Positions 34,297-41,713 of a stretch of 42,513 nt of DNA are shown here, piece by piece (the stretch's first letter is position 1; every line of letters begins with the position of its first letter). This DNA is from an uncultured Actinomycetales bacterium (GTDB lineage Bacteria > Actinomycetota > Actinomycetes > S36-B12). A model generated the notes under the pieces. It was not told the origin of the DNA, searched no databases, and saw only the letters and a list, made by a program, of their open reading frames with translations. Both the position numbers and the translations under genes were made by a program. The stretch is taken from contig CAJXYI010000022.1 in assembly GCA_913063435.1 (NCBI GenBank), positions 1 to 42,513 of the forward strand, written 5' to 3'.

Positions 34297-35046
34297 TCAG
34301 GGGGCTCTCACCGCTCTTTCGGCTAACCGGGCGTAGGCCTTGCATCCTTCGAGGTTGGGGTGGAATCCATCGGCGTAGAGCCAATCGGCTTTGTCATCAC
34401 TGGCCCGATGCCAGTCGAAGACGCGCACGTTGGGATAGCGGTCGGGGAGGGCCCGGATCTCGTCGTTGGTGCGATCTTCGAAGGTGTATCGGTCGTAGTC
34501 GTTGGGCAGTTGGATCGTGGCGAAGGTGACGATGCGCTCATTCCCGAGGACGTCCATGATCGCGTCGTAGTCCTCGGCGTAAGCCCCGCCGTTCGTTCCC
34601 AGGTGGATGAGCACACGATCGGGTAGGGCGTCACCGTAGGCGAGCAGTTCCGCAGGCCCGGATCGCACCGGGCGAGACTCCTCGGAGTCGACATCGAAGC
34701 CACGATCGAGCAGGCAGGATTCAGCGAGGATCAGGATCGAATCACCGTAGGCGAGGACGTCGCCGTCATAGGGCGTCGGTTTCGGGGTTGGTGTCGTGGT
34801 CACAGAAGGCGTCGGCGAAGGTTTCGGCAGGGGCGTCGTCGTACCTTCCGGCGGCGATGTGGCCGGAGAGGTGGTGGACGTCGGCGCTGAGGCCGATAAG
34901 GGTGTCGAATCGGCAGGGGCTGCCTGGACGATGAAACCGACCCCGAGACCAGCGGCGAAGCAGAATGCGAAACCGCCACCGAGAATCGTCCATTCCTTCC
35001 ACGGTGTGAACGATGCCACCGAGCCCGCACCTCCCTTCCGCGCCAT
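34297..35046 (-). CDS. Membrane-tethered SGNH-type hydrolase
   Basis: 249 aa. One N-terminal membrane helix (WTILGGGFAFCFAAGLGVGF), then a Pro/Thr/Ser-rich linker (about 43-92) of the type found on wall-spanning proteins, then a SGNH esterase fold (about 95-249). Catalytic motifs: LAYGDSILI (Ser103), IHLGTNGG (Gly150-Asn152) and YADGFHPN (Asp226, His229). The domain resembles the SGNH part of acyltransferase-3 proteins, suggesting deacylation or acyl transfer on envelope glycans. It lies 21 bp from the decarboxylase fusion and 30 bp from LtrA on the same strand. Confidence 0.8.
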   Translation of the reverse strand: MARKGGAGSVASFTPWKEWTILGGGFAFCFAAGLGVGFIVQAAPADSTPLSASAPTSTTSPATSPPEGTTTPLPKPSPTPSVTTTPTPKPTPYDGDVLAYGDSILILAESCLLDRGFDVDSEESRPVRSGPAELLAYGDALPDRVLIHLGTNGGAYAEDYDAIMDVLGNERIVTFATIQLPNDYDRYTFEDRTNDEIRALPDRYPNVRVFDWHRASDDKADWLYADGFHPNLEGCKAYARLAERAVRAP

Positions 35047-35076
35047 CGGGCACGATCTAGGGTACGTCCGGTCGGG

Positions 35077-36234
35077 TCACGATTGCTCGGCGTCTGCCGC
35101 TTCGACGGTCTGCAGTCGCAGATCAGGCAGTGAACCGACAGCGGCGACCACGGTCGTCAAAGCCAGGAACACGATGTCGGGTGCGCGGCCGGCCAGCAGC
35201 CACACCAGCAGCAGTGCCGTCAAAGGAGCCAGTCGCCACCATTCGAAGCGCTGCGTCACGGTGTATCGGAACACCATGATGGCGAGAAGGAAGGTGACCA
35301 AGCCGAGGATGAGGACGCCACCGAAAAGCGGCGCCACCGGGGTGAGCACATCCTTCATGGAGACCTTCAGTCCGGCGGCGACGGCGATGATGCCGGCGGC
35401 CAGAACCAGGTGCAGGAGCACATAGGCGATGCGAGTGAATCGCCATGCCTGCGCATGGCTGAGAACTCGAAGCCGGGTCCTGCCTGCTTCGGCGACCCCG
35501 ACGAGGTAGGTCCGCCACATCACGGCGACGAGGGCGACGGCGATGAGAATGGCGATGACGAGCTGTGGTGTGCGCTCGGCTGTCGTTGCACCCAGACCGA
35601 TCGAGATGAGCGATTCACCAAGGGCGATGATGATGAATAGTTCGTACCGCTCGGTGAGATGCTCACGCCCGATGGGCCACCGCTTATCCCGTGACACGAC
35701 GGAGGCGAGCACGATCCCGAGAAAGCCCACACTGAGCAGGACGACACTCAAGGTCGTGTCCACGATGTATGTCGAGACGATGAGCATGAGCGGAAGCAGC
35801 CCACCGGCGATACCCATGCGAACGACATCGCCATGCAATCCGGGAGTGCCGTCGACAGCCTTCACCATCGCAACGAACCAGATGAGGAATAAGGCCGCGA
35901 CGCTGTATGCGAAGAGGCGATCGTTTTCCCAGAACGCGGTCGGAATCGAGATATCGACCAGCAGCATCAAACCCATCGCGAGGACGAAAACCGGGGGGCG
36001 CCAATCTCGTCGGGTGCTGGCAGCGGGCCCGAAGTTCGCCAACGAGGTGAACGCCACCCAGATGAACCAGACGATGGCCAGCACCACGAGTCCATGGATG
36101 ACACCGAGAAGATCGTCATCCTCGACGATGGCGTTCGTGGTCTGGATGAGAGAGAAAGCGAAGACCAGGTCGAAGAACAACTCGAAGGGGCGTACCTTGT
36201 CCGCACTGGCTAGCACGGGCGACAGCGTAGCCAC
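35077..36234 (-). CDS. Low temperature requirement protein A (LtrA) family membrane protein
   Basis: 385 aa with about ten hydrophobic helices. The LtrA signature is at the N-terminus, KVRPFELFFDLVFAFSLIQT, with further family motifs HLTERYELFIIIALGESLIS and LLHLVLAAGIIAVAAGLKVS. The family was named from a Listeria mutant that fails to grow in the cold; its biochemical role is unknown. The GTG at 36234 (GAGG upstream) places the N-terminus correctly. The longer in-frame extension to 36534 would run through the M20 peptidase relic on the other strand and is not coding. Confidence 0.85.
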   Translation of the reverse strand: MATLSPVLASADKVRPFELFFDLVFAFSLIQTTNAIVEDDDLLGVIHGLVVLAIVWFIWVAFTSLANFGPAASTRRDWRPPVFVLAMGLMLLVDISIPTAFWENDRLFAYSVAALFLIWFVAMVKAVDGTPGLHGDVVRMGIAGGLLPLMLIVSTYIVDTTLSVVLLSVGFLGIVLASVVSRDKRWPIGREHLTERYELFIIIALGESLISIGLGATTAERTPQLVIAILIAVALVAVMWRTYLVGVAEAGRTRLRVLSHAQAWRFTRIAYVLLHLVLAAGIIAVAAGLKVSMKDVLTPVAPLFGGVLILGLVTFLLAIMVFRYTVTQRFEWWRLAPLTALLLVWLLAGRAPDIVFLALTTVVAAVGSLPDLRLQTVEAADAEQS

Positions 36235-36285
36235 GTGATGCCTCGATTCACCGAAGTAGCGGCGATTACGGGAAGGAGTCTCACG

Positions 36286-36510
36286 GTGGATGGTGCGCAG
36301 GCCGGGGAGAATGCGGTGCGACTGACCGCGGAACTCGTAGGCATCGACTCGATCAACCCGACCCTCGTCCCGGGAGCACCGGGTGTTCCGGCACTCGTCT
36401 TCGGCCCGGCCGGAGGTTCGCTGCATGCCATCGACGAGTGGGTGGACCTGAACCAGGTTCGCCGATATCCGGTCGCCCATTCCAGTGCACTCACGGGATT
36501 GCTCACCTGA
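36286..36510 (+). pseudogene. M20-family peptidase relic: N-terminus joined to C-terminus
   Basis: An open 74-aa frame with a good ribosome site (GGAAGGAG, 36271-36278) before GTG 36286. Residues 8-32 (ENAVRLTAELVGIDSINPTL) are the N-terminus of an ArgE/DapE-type M20 metallopeptidase. They run straight into VPALVFGPAGGSLHAIDEWV, the C-terminal end of the same family. The roughly 300 residues between, with the catalytic and zinc-binding parts, are missing and the reading frame is kept. The product cannot be an active peptidase. The join falls near GAPGVPA, in a run rich in CCGG-like steps. Confidence 0.7.
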
Positions 36511-36563
36511 ACGAAACCGCAACGGGATGTCCATCTTCCATTCATAGGAATCGCCCCTGGATG

Positions 36564-36583
36564 TCGTGAATCCAACTTCACGA
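36564..36583. promoter_or_regulatory. Inverted repeat directly before the patatin gene
   Basis: TCGTGAA-N6-TTCACGA is a perfect 7-bp inverted repeat ending one base before the first possible ATG (36585) of the patatin gene. It lies in an AT-richer stretch. Position and symmetry suit an operator, or a hairpin at the 5' end of the message. Confidence 0.4.
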
Positions 36584-36584
36584 A

Positions 36585-37511
36585 ATGAACAAAGTTCGAT
36601 TTACTGAAGGCATGACACTTGCGTGTGAGATCTCCTTCGATGCCCGCTACGGCCAAGGGGTGAGTCGCGGTCTCTGCCTCGGTGGAGGCGGGATCTTCTT
36701 CGTTGCCTGGCAGGTGGGGTACCTCACTGCTTTGATGGACGAGGGGGTCGAGGTGCGCACTGCGGATCGTGTGGTGGGCACTTCGGCTGGCTCGTTGGTG
36801 GCGACGGTGCTGGCTCGGGATGGATTGCGCCGACTGCAGATCGAACTCGACGTCCTCGGCCGCTTTCCACGGTTGGCGGCCCAGGAGTCAGGTTCGAAGA
36901 ACATGCACCCCAGCCAGCAGCGAGCCTGGGACATCTTCGAACGCACGACCACGAGCGACCCCGAATCCATCCGGACGGTAGGCCACGCCGCCCTGGCGGC
37001 ACAGACCGTGGCACCCGACACCATGGTCCACACCGTCACCCGCGTAGCTGGACACGGTGACTGGCCGAGTGAAGCCGTGCACATCACCTGCATGGACACC
37101 TTCACCGGGGAACGATGCGTCGTGCAATCGGAGTCGGGTGCTACCCCAGCATCTGCGATGGCAGCGAGCACGGCGCTGCCAGGGATGTTCCCACCTCAGC
37201 AGGTCCTCGACCGCAAGTGCATGGACGGTGGAGTCGGAGCGACCGCGTTGCACCTGGATCTGCTCGCCGGGTCGAAAACCGCACTGGTGCTCTCACTCCG
37301 CGGGTTTGCTGCGAGCGGTGCGACACAGCAGGACGCGAGCGACCTTGCAGCTTTGAAGGAGTCTGGGTCGCAGGTGTTCACGGCGGTACCGGAATCCTTC
37401 ACCGATGATCAGATGATGGATCCCTCGGCCATCCCCACCGCTCGGGAGATGGGCAGGCGACAGGGCACCGCCGACGCCCCGGCAGTGCTGGAGCTGTGGT
37501 CTACGTCTTGA
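36585..37511 (+). CDS. Patatin-like phospholipase
   Basis: Serine-aspartate dyad lipid hydrolase, up to 308 aa. The oxyanion loop is GLCLGGGGIFFVAWQVGYL (about 29-47), the nucleophile elbow GTSAGS has Ser67, and the dyad aspartate is Asp214 in CMDGGVG. Substrate is probably a phospholipid or neutral lipid, in the cytoplasm, as no signal peptide is seen. The start is uncertain: ATG 36585 has no ribosome site, ATG 36612 has GAAGG close by, and GTG 36661 would start four residues before the G-rich loop, as many relatives do. It converges on the SET-domain gene with an 18-bp gap. Confidence 0.85.
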   Translation: MNKVRFTEGMTLACEISFDARYGQGVSRGLCLGGGGIFFVAWQVGYLTALMDEGVEVRTADRVVGTSAGSLVATVLARDGLRRLQIELDVLGRFPRLAAQESGSKNMHPSQQRAWDIFERTTTSDPESIRTVGHAALAAQTVAPDTMVHTVTRVAGHGDWPSEAVHITCMDTFTGERCVVQSESGATPASAMAASTALPGMFPPQQVLDRKCMDGGVGATALHLDLLAGSKTALVLSLRGFAASGATQQDASDLAALKESGSQVFTAVPESFTDDQMMDPSAIPTAREMGRRQGTADAPAVLELWSTS

Positions 37512-37529
37512 GCGTATGCCGGGCTGTCG

Positions 37530-38633
37530 TCACCGGGCCGAGGATGTGACCACGCTGCGCAGATGCTTCGTGGCGGTGAGCAGTACATCGACGGCTGGAT
37601 TCGGCGGAGCGGAGATCAGCTGCGAATGCAGGTCATCGAGAACGGTCAGATAGCCACCTGCCAGGGCGCTGTAGATCTCCTCACACCAGCGCATCGGCAT
37701 GCCGGTCGCTGCGAATAGATCCGCGGACGGGTCCATCGAGTTGAAGGTGAATCGGTTAAGCGACCAGACGTCCCCCGAGCGATCCGCACGCAACGGCAGG
37801 AGATCACCGGTCGGAGTGCGCCCCTGATCAAGGATTCTCACGACTGCGGGTCCCGGCACTTCCACATCCAGCGGTCCACAGTGCGCTATGGATGTGGTGG
37901 TGTCAGCGAATCCGTAGACGATTGCGGTATCGAGGGCGTCGCGATGCATTCCATAGTCGATGAAGCACTCTAAGGTTCCGGTCGGTCGTCGCACTGTCAC
38001 AGTGAAGGTGCCGTCGTGCCACTGCCCGGTGTCGCCATTCGAGTGATGGTTCAGCAGATCGATCACGGGAATCCCAACCGGCTCAGCGGCAGCGTCGAAG
38101 GCCGGGAGTCGAAAGGCGCGCGTCGCCCAGAAGACATCCGTGGGTGACATGGTGCGGGTACGAAAGGATGGTCGCAGGACACGTACCGCGGCGATGATCT
38201 CGGCGGAGAGTGTCTGGGAAGCACTGGGATGCGTGGCGACGAGGCGAGGGAGCTTGCCGCAGGCGTTGTGCAGGCCGACCTGGGTGATCAGAAGCGGAAG
38301 ATCAGCGCCCTCGGGCCAGTCATCGAGGCGGAGTATCGACAACTCACCATCCCCCGGGTTCCACCGGGCTCGGGTCACCGGCAGCATCGCAGCGGCGGGA
38401 ACTCGGATGAGAGGCGTTCCCTCATCGGCTGGGCATTCGATGTGCAGATCGCCGCCTCGGGCGATGATTCGCGCTTCCGGGTGAATCCACCCGCCAGACT
38501 CGATGAGTCCCTGCACGGTGGCGGCGAGGAAGTCGGCGACGACATCATCATCAGCGTCACACCACTGCCAGGGGTTGGGCACGACACCATGGTCACAGAT
38601 GACTGCCACGGCTTCGGGGGTGATACTCGACAT
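37530..38633 (-). CDS. SET-domain protein of the Rubisco-LSMT/SETD3 class
   Basis: 367 aa. Residues about 160-245 match the second half of the SET domain in Rubisco LSMT and SETD3: DVFWATRAFRLPAF, then GIPVIDLLNHHSNGD (the family's D-L-L-N-H-S motif, 187-201), FIDYGMHRDALDTAIVYGFA with the Y-G...Y-G-F pattern. The N-terminal part contains LIRVPAAAMLPVTRARW, as in the opening strands of these enzymes. Family knowledge: they use S-adenosylmethionine to methylate a lysine or histidine of a protein. A C-terminal helical region (about 250-367) follows. The ATG at 38633 is the best-placed start. The substrate is unknown. Confidence 0.72.
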   Translation of the reverse strand: MSSITPEAVAVICDHGVVPNPWQWCDADDDVVADFLAATVQGLIESGGWIHPEARIIARGGDLHIECPADEGTPLIRVPAAAMLPVTRARWNPGDGELSILRLDDWPEGADLPLLITQVGLHNACGKLPRLVATHPSASQTLSAEIIAAVRVLRPSFRTRTMSPTDVFWATRAFRLPAFDAAAEPVGIPVIDLLNHHSNGDTGQWHDGTFTVTVRRPTGTLECFIDYGMHRDALDTAIVYGFADTTTSIAHCGPLDVEVPGPAVVRILDQGRTPTGDLLPLRADRSGDVWSLNRFTFNSMDPSADLFAATGMPMRWCEEIYSALAGGYLTVLDDLHSQLISAPPNPAVDVLLTATKHLRSVVTSSAR

Positions 38634-38666
38634 GTGGGATTCGATCGCAGCGCATGGGAGGTTGCC

Positions 38667-38807
38667 GTGCAGACAGCAGCGATTCAACACAACGAAACTG
38701 CCCTACGGTCCCTATTCGAGCAGGGACGCAGCGAGATGGGTGCGCAAGCGGGTCAGGAATGGGCGCGGATCCTGTCGGCTTTGGATGCCGGCGCAGTCAC
38801 TGGCTGA
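38667..38807 (+). CDS. Small open frame with strong ribosome binding site
   Basis: 46 codons from GTG 38667, preceded by GGGAGG at 38656-38661 with a 5-base gap, the best ribosome site in the area. The product starts MQTAAIQHNETALRSLFEQG and is predicted to be mostly amphipathic helix, ending ALDAGAVTG. Codon third positions are GC-rich, like neighbouring genes. It is divergent from the SET-domain gene. It could be a real short protein or the N-terminal stub of a lost larger gene. I do not recognise it. Confidence 0.4.
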   Translation: MQTAAIQHNETALRSLFEQGRSEMGAQAGQEWARILSALDAGAVTG

Positions 38808-38866
38808 CTCCTGACGGGAACGCAGCGTTGTCCTGGGCATCGCGAGTTCATCGACCATGGCTGTGA

Positions 38867-39277
38867 TCAGGATTTGGTCGAGCCGGAGAGCAGCCAGCGC
38901 ACACCCGCGCGAGCCAGTATGAGGCAAATAACGAGTCCGGTAACGGATATGAAGCCACCTAGACTCACGTAGTCTCCGAACACGACTGCGATGAGTTCAA
39001 GGACGATCAGTTTGGTGCCCACCAGGAGTGCCCACAGTGCCGAGGCCCAGAAAGCCCTCTGTGGCGTGACCGACGATCCCTTCAGTCTCTGCATGATCGG
39101 TGCTTCGAGGAAGCGCACTACCTCGAGTGTGATTTTGAGCAGGAGGGCTGTGAGGATCGACAGGGTGAAGCTCTCACTGATGACCGATGGAATGTATTCG
39201 ATCGCGAGATTGAGGACGACGATGTAGACAAAGACATCAACGACATCGCTCGATCGGCTTCGAATCCAGTTCAGCAT
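38867..39277 (-). CDS. Small four-helix membrane protein
   Basis: 136 aa with four hydrophobic segments: VVDVFVYIVVLNLAIEYIPS, LSILTALLLKITLEVVRFLE, ASALWALLVGTKLIVLELIA and LGGFISVTGLVICLILARAG. A positively charged loop (MQRLKGSSVTPQR) separates helices two and three. Family not recognised; it is likely an inner-membrane protein of unknown function. It reads in the same direction as the next two genes, with a 120-bp gap upstream that holds no clear signal. Confidence 0.7.
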   Translation of the reverse strand: MLNWIRSRSSDVVDVFVYIVVLNLAIEYIPSVISESFTLSILTALLLKITLEVVRFLEAPIMQRLKGSSVTPQRAFWASALWALLVGTKLIVLELIAVVFGDYVSLGGFISVTGLVICLILARAGVRWLLSGSTKS

Positions 39278-39397
39278 GAACTCACAGGCAATGTGTCGAG
39301 GTTGTCATGCGGTCACGGTAATCCATGGGAAGACACCACGAACGTGGGACGGTTGCTCTGTGAGTGTGTATCCCAGATCACCGAGCGAGAAGGATGA

Positions 39398-40063
39398 TCA
39401 GGCGCCCACGGGGACCTGCAGGAAGATCGCCATGAGGGCGAGCAATGTCGCTATGAGTCCTAGAGTTCCCAGGACGGTGATCCTGGTTTTGTCGGACCCG
39501 GCTGTCATCCACGTTTGTGCGATTCGGCGGACGATGGGACCTGCGATCCACGAAACGCATGCCACGGCGAGCAGATTCGACAGTAGGAGCGTCGCTGCGA
39601 AGGGGAAGGTCACGTACTGCAGAAGAAGGGAAATTGCGAAGATCGAGGGGTAGAGAGCCACGACGGTCGACAGCCAGATCTTCCACGTGGGTGCTTGGGC
39701 GTATTGGGGACTGGGCCGGTACCAGAAGGGCGTCAGGTAGTTCGGGTCTGTACTGAAGCGATCAGCGCTTTCCAACAACTCATCCACCTGTGAATGGAGA
39801 TCGGCCCACTCATCGCTTTGCAGCCAAGCGCTGAGATTGTCCGAAGAGTCGAAGCGGATTACGAGGGTGTAGAAGTCCTGCCCTTCCGGTGTGGGTTCGA
39901 TGACCTCGCGGGAGAGAAATCCCGGAAACCGGAATTCGGCCTCAGCGGACCTCCTGAGCCAACGTTCATAGAGGGCAGTTTTCGACGGTCGTGGTCGGTG
40001 CACGACGACGAGGGTCTGTGGCAATGATGCTGGCGGAGTCGCGGACTGAGGAGCAAGTGGCAT
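39398..40063 (-). CDS. ABM-superfamily domain fused to a membrane region
   Basis: 221 aa. Residues about 15-110 have the ferredoxin-like fold of antibiotic-biosynthesis-monooxygenase proteins (LVVVHRPRPSKTALYERWLR, FPGFLSREVIEPTPEGQDFY, IRFDSSDNLSAWLQSDEWAD). Residues about 128-220 hold three or four membrane helices. This is the known ABM-plus-membrane family, whose members resemble heme-degrading or quinol monooxygenases but mostly lack assigned roles. The ATG at 40063 begins the conserved part; the longer in-frame start at 40228 encodes a cysteine-rich, non-family extension. Confidence 0.75.
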   Translation of the reverse strand: MPLAPQSATPPASLPQTLVVVHRPRPSKTALYERWLRRSAEAEFRFPGFLSREVIEPTPEGQDFYTLVIRFDSSDNLSAWLQSDEWADLHSQVDELLESADRFSTDPNYLTPFWYRPSPQYAQAPTWKIWLSTVVALYPSIFAISLLLQYVTFPFAATLLLSNLLAVACVSWIAGPIVRRIAQTWMTAGSDKTRITVLGTLGLIATLLALMAIFLQVPVGA

Positions 40064-40146
40064 GCGACAGCACACTACGGCGCCGAAGGGCAGGAAGTAC
40101 GGGGATTTTCCGACCGAAGCGTATGTCTTCGAAAGTCGAAGTACTG

Positions 40147-40293
40147 TCACACGACAGTGACCAGTACACCAGCCACGATGACAAGGATCCCTGAAACCAG
40201 GAGGAAGGAATACACCCGATCTCGCCACAGCAAACGTGCCCTTGCCACGAGATATCGGAAGGGTTTGAGGGCTTCCCGGATGCTCTCAGCCAC
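40147..40293 (-). CDS. Small single-span membrane protein
   Basis: 48 codons from GTG 40293, with AGGGG about 7 bases upstream. The protein begins with a basic amphipathic stretch (ESIREALKPFRYLVARARLL) and ends in one membrane helix (FLLVSGILVIVAGVLVTVV). The positive-inside pattern puts the N-terminus in the cytoplasm. It is 83 bp upstream of the ABM/membrane gene on the same strand and may be co-transcribed. It might be the N-terminal piece of a larger lost membrane protein. Confidence 0.5.
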   Translation of the reverse strand: MAESIREALKPFRYLVARARLLWRDRVYSFLLVSGILVIVAGVLVTVV

Positions 40294-40428
40294 CGCAAGC
40301 CCCTAGGACTTCTGTCTCCGCTCCCCTATCGCGCCGTCTATGGGGAAGCTGAGCAGGGAAGTGGAGCAGGGAGTTTGCGCAGTGATTCGGCGAAGTGCGA
40401 TGTGCGTGGGTTGGATCAGCAAGGCACT

Positions 40429-40471
40429 TTCTGTCAACTAGTTGACAGAATAATAAGTAACTAGTTAACTA
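40429..40471 (+). promoter_or_regulatory. MarR-gene promoter with two overlapping palindromic operators
   Basis: A perfect 22-bp palindrome (40429-40450, centre CAACTAG/TTGAC) contains the consensus -35 TTGACA (40442-40447). Seventeen bases on, the -10 TTAACT (40465-40470) lies in a second cluster of palindromes, TAACTAGTTA (40458-40467) and TAGTTAACTA (40462-40471). Six bases later is the ATG at 40477 without a ribosome site, so the transcript is probably leaderless. A repressor on either site would block RNA polymerase. Confidence 0.65.
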
Positions 40472-40476
40472 CATTC

Positions 40477-40926
40477 ATGGATCAGCACCGCGTCACATTC
40501 ACCCTCAACCGTCTCGTCGGTGAGTTGAACACCACCGCCGATAGGGTTCTGCGGAAAGACTTCGGGCTCACTTACAGCCAATTTCTTTTCCTGGTTCATC
40601 TCGATTCCGCGGGGACAGTGAGTTCGAGTGTCCTGGCGAAGAACATGGGTGTCTCTCGGGCTGCTGTGAGTAAGCGCATTCCGTGGTTTACCAGTCGCGG
40701 ATTAGTTCGCTCCGGCCACACGCCCTCTGACAACCGGGTGCTGACCCTCTCGGCGACATCGCAAGGCAAGAGGCTGGTTGCTGAGATGTCAGACCACCTC
40801 GAACAGCGTTTTCGAGAAAAGTTCGACTCACTCGAAGGAGTCGACCTCGATGAGCTCAATCGCACCCTTCTCTGCGTCCTTGATCACTTTCAACAACAGC
40901 CACGGGAAGCCGCCATGGCAACGTGA
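40477..40926 (+). CDS. MarR-family transcriptional regulator
   Basis: 149 aa. Winged helix at about 35-105: LTYSQFLFLVHLDSAGTVSS, VLAKNMGVSRAAVSKRIPWF and the wing HTPSDNRVLTLSATSQGKRL, with N- and C-terminal helices for dimerisation. No reactive cysteine pair of the OhrR/peroxide type is seen. It sits under two palindromes, so autorepression is likely, and is 72 bp before a flavodoxin-fold oxidoreductase gene, a common MarR target. The pirin operator at 8032-8049 has the same half-site. Confidence 0.88.
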   Translation: MDQHRVTFTLNRLVGELNTTADRVLRKDFGLTYSQFLFLVHLDSAGTVSSSVLAKNMGVSRAAVSKRIPWFTSRGLVRSGHTPSDNRVLTLSATSQGKRLVAEMSDHLEQRFREKFDSLEGVDLDELNRTLLCVLDHFQQQPREAAMAT

Positions 40927-40998
40927 CAACACTCATGCCGATTTCTCATCAGTCCACCAGCATCGTGAGCGAAATCATGGGAAAGGAACGGAAGAACA

Positions 40999-41649
40999 AT
41001 GTCGATTCTCGTAGTTGTCGGCCACCCGCTAGAGGGGAGTCTGAACCACGCACTTGCCGAGAGTTATGTCCAAGCTGCTCGAGCAGCGGGTGCCGAGGTC
41101 GACGTTATCGACTTAGCCCAAGAGCACTTCGAACTGAGCCCACAGCAATCACTCTCCGAACTTCGCGCGAGAGACCCGGAGGCGCTGAAAGCCAAAGGCG
41201 AGGTGATTGTCTCGATGGTGGAGAAAGTCGAGCATGCCCAACACATCGTCATTTTCCACCCGAGCTGGTGGGGTACATACCCCGCGGTGTTCAAAGGGTT
41301 CATCGACCGGGTCTTTATGTCGGGCGTGGCCTTCGAATACGGCGAGGGAAGCAAGTGGACGAAGTTATGGTCTGGAAAAACCGCCCGGATCTTCACCACG
41401 ATGGATTCTCCTACCTGGTTCGACAGATTCTGGTATCGATCCCCCTCTGCCCACTCGCTGAAGTACGCCGTCCTGTGGTACGTGGGCATCAAGACCATCG
41501 GTATCAGTAGATTTCCGCAGGTGAGGTTTTCCTCTGATGACACCCGGGCGAAGTGGCTCAGGAAAGTTGCCGGGATAGCTAGCAAAGATGCGTTGGGCGT
41601 CTCCTCCGGAGCCGCCTCGGGGAGCCGTCGCTTCGCTCCTCCCAAATAG
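40999..41649 (+). CDS. Flavodoxin-fold NAD(P)H oxidoreductase
   Basis: 216 aa, of the NQO1/MdaB/KefF group: FAD- or FMN-dependent two-electron quinone reductase. The flavin-binding motifs are ILVVVGHPLEGSLNHALAES and FHPSWWGTYPAVFKGFIDRV, followed by FMSGVAFEYGEG and ARIFTTMDSPTWFDRFWY. AAGGAA is upstream of the ATG. The last 18 codons (from LGVSSGAASG) come from a repeat related to the tRNA-derived sequence downstream (41592-41623), so the native C-terminus was probably near KDA and has been replaced. The core fold should be intact. With the MarR gene it forms a likely quinone/electrophile response unit. Confidence 0.87.
   Translation: MSILVVVGHPLEGSLNHALAESYVQAARAAGAEVDVIDLAQEHFELSPQQSLSELRARDPEALKAKGEVIVSMVEKVEHAQHIVIFHPSWWGTYPAVFKGFIDRVFMSGVAFEYGEGSKWTKLWSGKTARIFTTMDSPTWFDRFWYRSPSAHSLKYAVLWYVGIKTIGISRFPQVRFSSDDTRAKWLRKVAGIASKDALGVSSGAASGSRRFAPPK
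41592..41623 (+). repeat. Partial tRNA-3'-end-derived repeat, first copy
   Basis: A 32-bp segment (41592-41623) matches 41649-41680 with two mismatches, at a distance of 57 bp. Both contain GAGCCGCCTCGGGGA, the acceptor and T-stem part of the tRNA sequence seen at the window end. This copy lies within the 3' end of the oxidoreductase gene and is cut off after GGGGA. Confidence 0.7.
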
Positions 41650-41665
41650 TTGGACGTCTCCTTCG

Positions 41666-41702
41666 GAGCCGCCTCGGGGATTTGAACCCCGGACCTACGC
41701 AT
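41666..41702. repeat. Displaced tRNA 3' part: direct repeat / att-like site
   Basis: 37 bp identical to 42475-42511. On the minus strand it gives anticodon-stem 3' arm TGCGT, variable loop AGGTC, T-arm CGGGG-TTCAAAT-CCCCG and acceptor AGGCGGC, in perfect canonical order. Upstream of the anticodon stem the sequence is not tRNA, so this is a 3' fragment, as left when an element integrates into a tRNA gene with crossover in the anticodon loop. Confidence 0.8.
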
Positions 41703-41713
41703 GACGGGAAATG

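Noticed and set aside
34796-35425. Open frame opposite the SGNH and LtrA genes
   Set aside because: Low-complexity product covering two real genes on the other strand.
38667-38807. Small frame as the N-terminal stub of DapD
   Set aside because: Only a faint likeness in the last ten residues; not enough to name it.
39966-40298. 110-aa frame on the minus strand before the ABM gene
   Set aside because: Tryptophan- and cysteine-rich without a fold; a different frame of the same stretch gives a clean 48-aa membrane protein with a ribosome site.
41666-41702. Complete tRNA gene
   Set aside because: Only the part from the anticodon stem to the acceptor is present; the flanking sequence cannot supply the D-arm or the 5' acceptor strand.
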